A stretch of DNA of 64,000 nt from Bemisia tabaci (lineage: Eukaryota; Arthropoda; Insecta; Hemiptera; Aleyrodidae): contig NC_092797.1 of the NCBI RefSeq assembly GCF_918797505.1, positions 868,001-932,000 on the forward strand, in the 5' to 3' direction. This document shows positions 11,451-23,400 of the stretch, piece after piece. The notes under the pieces were generated by a model, which was not told where the DNA came from, did no database searches, and worked only from the letters and a program-made list of their open reading frames with translations. A program made the position numbers and the translations under genes. Every line of letters starts with the position of its first letter. Positions within the stretch are counted from its first letter, which is position 1.

Positions 11451-14400
11451 CTGTAATGAAGAATTTGAGCATAAAAAAAAAATCACGGAAAAGGAATATC
11501 AATCGTTACCTTCGTTTTTGAGGAAGGCTAGGAAAGCCAAAGATTCCCCACAGTCAAATAGACTGATTTAGTGGCTAAGTAATTCAATATATCAATAGAG
11601 AAACTGCAGAAACATGTATCTTATTGGTGGTAATATGAAATTCCATTCCATTACCATTACCATTTACCAATACCATTTCCATTTACCAATACCATTTCCA
11701 TTCCCATTTTATTTTATCAAAATAGAACACACCAACACTAGGGCTTGAAATTTGCAAATAGGTACAGAAGGGTATGGGAATATTTTTTACACACGGAAGA
11801 AACATCTGGAAAGTTTTAAAGTTTCATAAAAAAATTAAGCACTACAGAAACTTTAAAACGTCGTCAACCGAGAAACACGATCCTGCAGTTTCACCATTGA
11901 TACGAACATTGCTGTTTAGTGATAGTAATGGTGAAATGAGCAAAGTAACTGAGCAAATGAGCGAAATAACCTCACTGTACTTATGCTGAATGGTAAACGC
12001 ATCCAAGTCTTCGTGGCGATCAAACTTTTCAGTCAAAAATTGATTTAAGACTTATTGATGACAACTTCAATGCTAGCTCACACTCAAAATTTTGGTTGGA
12101 CTTCCTCTTGAATTTGAGATTACGCCTATATTAGAGCAATGAAGCATATCAATACACTAAATATCTATACAGGGACAAAGCCACTAAACTGGTTTCTCTT
12201 TCCTGAGGAGATATGATGATTGAGAACTAAAAATTATTTTTTTGATGCTTAAAGTCTCGACACAGAGTGACAACTGGACTACATCTTAAAAGTGAGAACC
12301 AAATTAATCAGCCCCATCTCTGTAAAGAGAATTTAACTGAAGATATAGATGGACTATCCTTCTTTCAAATGGTGTTCCTTCGATTTGCTATATTTGAGTT
12401 TGGAAGTTGATGTCAGACGAAATTTGACACACCATCCTGTTTCTCTTTAAATTTTACGTCATCCAAGAAATCTGGTCCTTACAACGCTGCTAATTGGAGA
12501 AAATCACTCTTGGCAGAAATTATTTCTAATTCTACAGATTTGCAAAGGTGACGTAAAAAAAAGAAGGTGAGTATAAAAAAACCTCTTAGATGCAAAAACA
12601 GAGTTTTTCTAGAGAATGTACTAGAAAATGTAGGGAAATGAGCAACTAATTAAGGGAATGCATTGAATGATGAACTCATTGTCAGCTACTGAAGAAAATG
12701 AATTATTGATGCATAATCGATTCTTGAATAATTCTTATAAGATTAGAAGAAAAAAGCTGACAAAGCCACAAAAAAGTTAGAACTTGATTTTTTTCTCAAG
12801 TAATTTTTCCAATATCACTGAAAAAATACACGTTAAACAGAATGATACACCATTGTTTCAATAATTGCAAATTTGCACATACTTTTTTTAATTTTCCTCA
12901 TAGGGAATTTTTTACAAACAAAATTCAGCATGTTAGGGCAAACTGGCTAGTATTATAGTCCATTTCACGAAACCTGAGACTTTTTATTCGGCATTAAAAT
13001 CCGTAAAAGGCAACGCATCAGTCTCGGCCTCGGGTGACCGAATCGCTCGCCGGACACTCTCTTTTGTTCAGCGATCATTGGCTGGCAACCCGTCCACTGT
13101 GAGGGCACAATCAATGGGCACCCTTCATCCCTTCAGAATGAGCCCTCGTACCCGGACCAACATTTTTCTCTCGCTGAAAAATTCATCTTTTGGCGTGAAA
13201 TTATGATCAAAACGCACTAAAATTCCGTCCAAGTATCTTAATTTTGAGCTGACCTTACAGTATTTCTCAGCAAATCGCGGTCAAACGCATATTCCATATA
13301 TCAGCTCAAAATTAAGATACTTGGACGGAATTTTAGTGCGTATTATCAAAATTTCACGATGGAACAAAATTTTCACTCCAAAAGATGAATTTTTCAGCGA
13401 GAAAAAAATTTCGGTTCGGGTACTAGGGCTCATTAAGAAGGGATGAAGGGTGCCCATTGTTCCTACCCTCACAATGGATGGGTTGTCGGCCTATGGTCGC
13501 TGAACAAAAGAGGTTGTCCGGCGAGAGATCCGATCACTCGAGTCCAAGACTGATGCGTTGCCATTTACAGATTTTAATGCCGAATAAAAAGTCTCGGGTT
13601 GCATGAAATGGACTATAGCTAAAAAATTAACCAATCATCAGTTTCAATTGCACCAAAAGTAAGGCACAATATAGGCACATGAAAACTGCTTCTTTCTTAT
13701 TTTTTTTCACCCCAGCTCGATCCAATATATCTACTCATGATGGAAACTGGAAAAATTTCTCCCTCCAGTGAGATTCCATTAGAAGTCACAGCAGGCTGAT
13801 TGCTGAAATTGATAGACAAAGCTATGGACAAAGAAGAAAAAAGGGATCCTATTGATAGATGCGGGTGGTTGCAATGGACAAAGAAGATAGATAATAGACT
13901 AACTTACGGCAACTGACAAGAGACCCTATAATTAGTCCATCATTTTCTCCCTTAGTCCATAGGAACCAACCATTTCAACCGAAAGGATTGCTCCATACTC
14001 CCTATGTCTCCTTTGTCTATCAATTTCAACAATCAACCTGCTGTATTTGGTTAAATAAAAAAACTGTGACAATGGGGGAGCACCGTTTCTTTCCTGTAAA
14101 AATTTAACTATTCGCTGATAAGTTATTATCCCAAGTAGCATTTCTCAACAGAAAAATCGCTATACATTGCGATTTTATTGGCGATAAAATCACTAGGATC
14201 ATCGACATCTAAGCGGTTATACTCGATTTTATCGCGATTATACTCGATTTTATCGCGATATTTTCGAAATAAAAATGGCGATAAATGGCGATTTAATCTC
14301 GATTTTATCGATGAAAATTGATATCGATTTTATCAAACCAAAAATTGCGATATGAAGCTATTTAATCGCCACGTGTTGCAATTTTTAATGCGATAATATC

Positions 14401-17400
14401 TGGATATATTACTAGCAATATGATCGCGATAAGCAAGTGATAAAATCGTTATTTATTGCGATCACTGCTAATTGGGATGTAAACAGAGCATAGAAAGTTG
14501 ATTGAAGAATAATTTTGAGGGTTGATTTTTACCTGCTGCTGATAGGCTCCGTCCAGCGGTAATGGGGGAGGGGGTGGTGGAGGCGGGCACATCCCCAGCC
14601 CCTGCATGTGAAAAGGCATTTGATTGTTGTACATCTGAGGCTTTGACGAATAGTGAGTGTACGTCGGCCGATCCACTCCTCTTCCGCTATCACTGTCGCT
14701 GAAAGCACCTGTCAAACGTTTACAACTGATCATTAGCTTAATCATTTTACTAAACCTAGAGTCCCTTTACACTGAGAGTTAAGACAATGTGAATCCATCT
14801 CTGATTGGTTACTGTATTTAAGGCCTCCACAGTGTCACAAACAGGAATTAAGATTACATTTTCACCAATTGCAAAGATTATAATCTGGAATATACCGAGG
14901 AATTACGGGTTCGACAAGGAACAAACGGAATGAGAGAAGGAACGGAGAAAGGAATTTGAGAATGAGCCGATCAAAGATTACAAAAACATTCGATTTGTAT
15001 AATCTTTATTCCCGTTTGTGAATCCATGAGGGAGTGTTGTCTTAACTCTCAGTATAAAGGCTCTAACTAAACCTAGGATGCAGAAAATACGCCATCTTAG
15101 GATCTTGGGTTAGTGGCAAGCGTGAGGCAATTTGCAAAAACAGGGCTACCACAGAGTTTCGGGGATGAAATTCCTTGACGTTTCACTGCCAAAGTTATGT
15201 GAAATCTCCTGATGATTGAAGATATGCCAGATGGTTTAAAAGAAATAAATTGAAATATTTTTGGGCAAAATCTGTTCGAAACTTCAAACATATTCTAAAC
15301 AGCCAATGAAGGTGACTTAACAATTTATTCCTGACACGCTCATGATTTTCCCTAAAATTTCAAGGTTTTCCCTGAATGTAGCAACTCTGAAAAATGATGA
15401 ATTTTTTATTTATCATTTATACATAGGTTGTCCCAAAAGTACTGCACATGTTTTTTTTTTGGACGAACGGTAGCAGATATCAAAATGCATGTAGTCTTAA
15501 AGACTGAGCAATTACCGATAAAACAAGACAAATCCGAGCTCTCTAAGTCAAAAAATGACCAAGTAACAGTGTTTTGAAAATGACTTGTAGAGGGGACCCC
15601 AACAGGATTTTCAGCTTCTTTTCTGGAAAAAAAACAAAGAATTAAGGATTCAAGTGGTTTTATTAAATCAATTTTGCAGAATCTTACCAAGATTACTAGC
15701 ATTTACTCTTCTTCACTGGACCACTGGACACTAGTTTCCTTCTCGAAATACCTTCTATAACTTGCCACACAGCGCCGCAACCGTTCTTCCCACTTCTTCA
15801 AACATGTTTTTTCGAATTCCTCTTCCCTGATGTTCTTTAAGAAAGTTTCAACAGCTCTTTTTATCTCGTTGATGGAGTTAAACTTCCTGCCTCTTAAGCC
15901 CTTTTTCAACGTAGGGAATCCTCCCAAAAATCGCAGGGTGCAAGGTCCGGGCTGATACCATGTTGCCAACTTTATTCGACCCTGACGATTTCTCTGTAGA
16001 ATTTTTGATTAATCAAATCTTTGTTTTTTCCAGAAAAGAAGCTGAAAATCCTGTAGGGGTCCCTTCTACAAGTCATTTTCAAAACACTGTAACTTGGTCA
16101 TTTTTTGACTTAAAGAGCTCGGATTTGTCTTGTTTTATCGGTAATTGGCCGGTCTTTAAGACTACACAAACCGCATTTTGATATCTACTACCGTTCGTTC
16201 AAAAAAAAAAAACGTGCAGTACTTTTGGGACAACCTATGTATCATAAAAAAGTGGTGCCAGATCTCACTTTCATCATGATGTCTAGAATTTTACCATAAA
16301 ATCGGCGAAACGACTGTGAGGCCAAATTGATCGCCACTGACGAAAGGTGTTATGTAGCTACCAGAGCCCTGACTAGAATAGACCAGCCGAAAGAGGAATT
16401 TTACTTACCATGGTTTGGACGCATTCTTTTGGCTTCAGGCTTTCCATCTCCTGTAAATTGAACACAAAAAAAATTAATGAGACATAACTCTGTATTTGAA
16501 AATTTAGTTTAATGCTCAAAAGAAGCACTGAAGATTGAAAGTATATATTAAATTAAATGAATGGGTGGTACCGATACGAAGCTACCTGATATGGACTGCA
16601 TTTTGCAGTTAAGAACTAATATTTAAGACTCACTTTAAAATCAATGTACGTGCTATTCATGTTAAAACACAAACAAATGCTGCAGTTTCTTTTCCCCAAT
16701 CTAATTTTTCTTCTGCTTCCTGTCCTTTTCCCTCCTCTTTCACTTTGATTATAGAAACAACGTATTATGTGCCTTTACTTTCCTTATGCAGAGAGGTGTG
16801 TTTATGGATGAGTAGAAAATAGGCGTTTCCAATCGTACTTTCCAGATAGTGCTGAAAAACCTGTATTTTTCCCCATTTAAACCCATGTAAAATATCCACA
16901 TTTTATCACACGACATGACAACAATTGTTTTCAAATAGTGGTGAAAAATCAGCTCTTGTCCCTGTTCAAACTCATGTAAAATATTTTAATTTAATCACAT
17001 AACCTGGCAACTCTATTCCTTATTGCAAATTAAAATTCAACCACTATGAAGATCACTTGAGTTCGATCAGTAAAAGTGACTAAAACTCTTCTGCCTAGAG
17101 ACAGTGATGAAAAGTTGAAATAAAAAAAACAGAAAAAGTCATGGCTCACCATGTACTGATACTGATGATTTTTGGGATGATTCTTTCCAGTTATCTGTAA
17201 AAAAAGAGAAAATTGTGGAAATAAGTAAAGGTAGAAAAAAGAGCCAAGATACAATATAAATACATTTTCAAGCAGAACAAAAGTTACTATCCGTGTAAAA
17301 ACCTGAAAAAAGAATCGGTTGATTATTCCTACATTATTTTAAAAACTGACCAAAGAAATTAAAACAAAAAAACAATAAAGAATACGTGTATAAGCTTGAT

Positions 17401-20400
17401 ATCACTACTATGCACAAAAATATACAGTTGCCTACAAATGATGTTTGATAGCTGAATCTCAGTCAAAAGGAAAGAATGGACAAGAAATGCTTCGCAAATA
17501 ATATTCTTCAAATATATTTCATTCGGGGTTACTTCTTCAATAGTTGCCTTTTCCTTTTCATGAATGAGCTCAACTTATGGTTCCAAGATGGTATCAAAAG
17601 CAGGCAAACTTTACGACACACCGATCGAAACTGTGCTGCACGTTCACATTTTAATACTGTTAAATATATACTTCAACCATCTCATCGAAAATGCAATTAT
17701 GTGGAAAAGAGTTTGGCTTCAAGTTTTACTGCCTGACCTTTTCTTGTTCTTCGTCAAGTGGCTCAGATCAAGCAGCCTTAGAATCGTGTGCTTCCCTGTA
17801 AGGAGGTTATACAAATTTATCCTCCAAGTATCTGAGAGTTATTATTGAATGACATCATTCAAATCCTATCATGGTAGCAGAGGTTCTTGGTTGGGGAGTT
17901 AGGCATGGTTTTGACTATTTTTTAAAAATTTGTGGATAGTGACAAAGCTCGCTGTAGAGAAGATAGGTGCTGAATAAGTGAAATCAAAGATTCAAACAGG
18001 ATTTCTCAAAGACAACGAATCTGGCTGAGGATATGACAAAGCAATTAATTTAATTTCACATCAAAGAAAGTGCAAATATAGGACGACGCCCTTACCAGCC
18101 CGCACTTGGGAGATCAAACTACAATGCACGGAGAAATAAAGGCACTAACGGAGACAATCAGAACTGGTGCGGCAACAGCCAACAGCAAGAATCAGAACTA
18201 GCGTACAAATGATAATCGAGGTCAATCAAACTACCGCAGACAATAAAAAAGATGGTGAGGAAATTTAGGGACCAGAGGTAGCAATAAATGTACAGAAGGA
18301 AACTGGTACAATCGAGGGTCTAATGCATTTGATGCTCATCATGACAACCAATAAAGATATAATAGAATAATTCAAAGCGGTATTCTTGAAAAGTGATGTC
18401 AGGTCCTGAATTCCTACTGAGCCTCTTCAAGGTCTAAATGGTAATAAGAGTTCAGCTTTAAAGCTTCAGAATGCTATACATAGACCAACGAATCTCCCCA
18501 AGATTGGTACGACCACGCTCATAATTTTATGACTGACAATGCCTTCATGCGTTCTTATCTTGATTTTTGCCTTTATTAAAGTGAGCTTGATAATTCTAGA
18601 CTATATAATATATTGTTCCTTGTTGGCGACGCATTGATTCAAACTGAAAATTTGACTGCTGCCCAAATTTTAAAAACTGAATGATGAATAGCTTTGAAAT
18701 GACCCATTTAGGTTGAAAACTACTTAAGATTTTAAATTTATAAGAGCAGGCGTGGCGTGGAAATCTTGCAATTAACCAAGTATATTTTATTGAAAAATCA
18801 GCTATTAAATATTATTTTTTTAATTAACTAAATTATGTTGATATGAGTTTGGCTCCTCTTTTTCTTCCTTGGTAACTGCCTTAGAATTGTGTGCTCCTCT
18901 ATAAAAATACAATAAAGTTATCCTTTCAGTATCTATATGTTATTATTTAGTGACATTATTCAAATCCCAACAAATACCTCATTACCTTTTTTTCTTTCGG
19001 TGGTCTTGGAGCAAATTTTTAACTAGTCTGCTATGAACGATCAGTACCAAGCTGCCATCACACTCAGGTAAGTCTACCAACTCAATGGGTCTCATTCTAG
19101 TTAAGGCTGAAGCACCATTTTGAGCTCCCCAAAATCCCTGGAGGACCGTAAAGGGGATTTATGGGGATTTCAGACCCATGAGATATAAATTTCTTGCTAT
19201 TGCAATCTGAAATCTCAGAGTTGCATTAATGACTTTCTACATTTGAGAGTCTGTGTCTTGGACATATATAAGATGATGCAAAACTCTTCAACAATTAGTT
19301 AGTTATTTATTGGAGATGTGTATGTAATAATGCCCAAGAGTTCACTGAACGCTTGAATTCAGCACCCTAAGACCTTTAAAATTAAGATGCTTTGGGGTTG
19401 CTCCTCATTAAACTCCTTCGCACAGCAGAAGTAACCAATGCGAAAGTCTGGTATGCGTCATCTTGAACACACAGCATAATATCTAAGTAAAATATATAAA
19501 GAAAGTAGAGAAGTATTTTTGTGATTGTGTGAAAAACGTGTTTAGAAATGAAAAATTTAAAAGAAGCTCTGACACAAATGAACTTAAAACTGAAATACTG
19601 AGAAAGAAATGAGCTCCAGCATTCAAGTTTTTTTACTTACTCGGTACTGGGCTTTACAGATACTGGGTAAGATCTCAATCTATTCCAACTGTAGCCTCAT
19701 TATTTTACCTAATTTTAAGATACTTTCCAAATAGAAAAGTACGTATTGATATCCAAGTTCGAAAAATGTGTTTTTATTGTAAGGTTTAAAACCCTAAGAG
19801 GAAATAAACCAACATACTACCTTGATATTTTCCGTGAATACATTTGAATAAAAAAACAAATTCATGGAAAATTTCAAGTGGCCTGGCTGATCAGTTTCCT
19901 GAGAAAAAATAATAAAACATGAACAGCAGATGGACCTTGCACTCAGTGATGTGCATTTTTCGACTTCAGCTGCCAAAACAGTGTGTATGTTATTGGAGTA
20001 AGTTTGTAGTTCCTAAATATGAGGAGGCACTCGTTTCTGTTATTGCATAATTCTTTCTTTTATTGCATACACCACTTTGGATCAAGGTTTAGCCTTTTTT
20101 CACAGCTTCAGAGAGAACTCAAGTTCCTGCAGATAAACTTAAGCAGACACATCCTGACACATTAGTTTTTCTAAAATGTACAATGGCTGAGTTCAATACT
20201 TCAACAGATGGTAGTGGACAGGAAAAAAAAAGTAGTAAAAAATAAACAATCGAAATAATGTGAGGAAGAGAATGATAATCAACAAAAAAAAAGGAATTAA
20301 AACATGAAGACATTTCCGTTCTCAGAACTGTACCTGAAAGGAAGAATTAATTAGTACATTGCACACCTGCATGACAGAGGGAATTTGTACAAATTATCAA

Positions 20401-23400
20401 TTTAGTAAATTAGTTCAGAAAACTCAAATAAAACACAAAAAGCCTTGGACTCAATCTGTAATCCAGCCGATAGGGGAAAACTGGAATGATTCGGTCGGTC
20501 CAGATTCTATTCCTGTCAATATTTTGACTAAGTAAAGATCTAATAGTTTAGTAGCATTTTTTAATAGGAAATTGTGATTTATAGAAATTAAGTTGCTAGT
20601 ATAATAATGGAGGAGTCTGCACTTGTATAATGGGTGCTTCATAAGGGGTTTTGTTTTTCCAACTTTACACCTGAATTAAAAGTCAATCTTGTCTTGTAAA
20701 TGCTGCAATATTAAAACAAAAATTCTATTCATTGATTCTCTATTTAGAAGGGATATAAATGTACAATGTTCAAAGCATCTCATCCTTGAGCATTTTATCA
20801 ATTGTTTTAAACATTTTTGCCTTCTCATTACAGACTACCAGCCGGTTTCCATGATAAATCATTCGGAGGATTCAGAGTTGCATTGGAGAGGGGAGGAGGG
20901 TGATAATAAAAACCCCACTTCTAGGGTAACTTAATGAACGAACAGCTTCTTCAAACACTGGTTTACCTCTTCGTTCATCTGGGGAATTGACACGTCCAGT
21001 GTCAAACATAAGAGACAAATATTAAGGCAAAATTTCAAGAGTTTTTCTCTTAAGATACTACCAAAGTATGATCGGGTTCTTGACGTTATTCAAGATTATC
21101 CTTTCAGACAAGCTAATAGCCCTCTCACCCCAAAAAACAGGTAAAAGAAGTTGAATCTACTATCAGCAACAAAGAGCAATTGCCTGCATTGATTTAAGGT
21201 CATTTTATAAAATCATCTTATTGACCCGGGCAGATTTTTTTCAAGCGACTTAAAAAATTTGCTGTATAATAGATTAAAGAACAACGTGATAATTGAAAAT
21301 ATGGAGAGAATAAAGAAAGTTTCAAGACACTGGCCTTTAGCTCTGATCTTACTTTTCTTCTGCAAGGCCACAATGTTCGATTTCCATAAAATTTTCCCCG
21401 AAATTCCAGTTTTTTCAAAATTCCGAACAAACTTTTCCAGGTATAGGAAATTGCCACATTTCGAAATTGGTCTCGAAACCTTCACTTTGCTTCCTTGTCT
21501 ACCATGATCCTTGAAACGCTAAATTGGGAACTTTCTGCACTTTATAGCAATTACCTAAAATAGAATTAATTCAATTCAATTCAATTTTCAAAATGAGAAA
21601 TTGGTCTTGGCAGATGAATGGAATTGTAATGTAAGAGAAAGACATTAGAATAAAAGCAATGAGATGAAAAATGAAAAGAAAAGTACAGAACCATTTGAAA
21701 GATATAATGTTGGGGGTGATTACAAACCTGGCACCCCAGAAGCAGGAGGGGGAGGGGGCGGCATTAATTGCTTCTCCGGTGGCGGGCGTCCGCTTTCGGC
21801 ACCGATTATATTGCTGTTTGAGTTGCCGTGTTGCTCATTACTACTGCGGGATAATATAACAAAGGTTAACAAAAAAAATAAAAAAAATAAAAGAAAACAT
21901 TTATGGCGAGGAGAGAAGAATATCAGTTAATAGAGTTTCATGATAATCCTCATCGTCACGCTTGAGTGTCTTTCCTCCAGAGACTGAGTACAACCCGCAA
22001 CTGATGACCAGGTAGTTTCTCAAAGTAAATACAGGGTTCCCGCAGAATTTAGAAAATGAATTTTCCTAACATTTCCCGGCCAAATTTTGGTGAAATTCCC
22101 TGCCGATTGAAGATGTGCCAGATGGTTGAAAAGACATAATTTTAAAAGGTTTTCAGGCCACATTTGTTGTTTGAAACGTCAAACCCATCCTAGAAAGCAA
22201 GTAAAGGTGACTCAACAAATTTTCCTGAACACTTTCATCATTTTCCCTGACGTTTCCAGGTTTTCCCTGACTGTGGCAACCCTGTAAATACTTTTCGATA
22301 ATAGGACGAAAAGAAACCAAGAGGCAACTTGTCTCATGTAATACAACACTTGGAAAGACCAAGAGAGGGTCCATAATTGATGCTGCTATTTTGTTCTGCT
22401 TTCCAAGTTTTTTCTTGCAATATCTATGTAAGAGGCTTCGTTTTCATATTATGGCGCTGGGGCTATGTTCACATGCGCAGAATTCTTGGAACTTTGGGGG
22501 AATAAGTTACAGCTAAGTTATGACTTATTCGGCCTGCGCTCAAAAAAAAGGCAAAAAACGATGCAGTTGAAAAGTTTGCGAACCATTGCTCATATGGACA
22601 AGGCCCAAGATCAGAGGATTCCAGGTTTGACTCCTGTTGAGACAACCTCAGTTTGGTGGTCTCAGATGACAAATGCCTGAGGCTTATGATGAAGTAGAAT
22701 TGCAGGGGGATGTGAATCTGGACGCAGAATTACTTTCTGCAGGTGTTTGGAGAAAGGAAAAAAAGAATAATTAAAAAACAAAATTACTCCAATTATTATG
22801 GCTAGAGAAAGATCAAATAAACCATCAGAAGCCTCTAATCAGCCATTATATGAGTATGCTTAATAGAAGCCACCACTGATAAGGAAAAACCAAAAACAAT
22901 TTTTCATTCAAGAGAAAAATAGGCTTGAAATTAAAGAGAAAAAAAATAAGATAGGAAAGTTAACAAGTACCAGAATCAGATCAAAGCTCTGCCATGCTAA
23001 GGAAAAACGCTGTATGAGCCTTCAGGCGTTGACAAATTTCCTTTGACAAATCATGAATTTTAGGGAATATTGATGAATATTTTTCCTCCAATTTTTCAGA
23101 GGATTTCGTTTGTAATTTGACCAAAATATTCCAAAAATAACAAGGAAAAATATTCATTATTTTTTTAAAAATAAATATTTTTTGAGAGGAAATTTGGCAA
23201 CATTAGGAGACTTGTGTGGCGTTCTTCCTTGGCACAAGAAAAGCTAACAAATGTACCTATTCGGCAAGAAGAATCGAGAGACCCTGCAATTAGAAAATTG
23301 GAAAGCAGGACATTCAAAAATAAAACAGAAAAATATACTTGGTAATCTCGTTGCTTTTAAGTACAATAACCATTAACAATGTAAAAAGTGACCAGAATGG

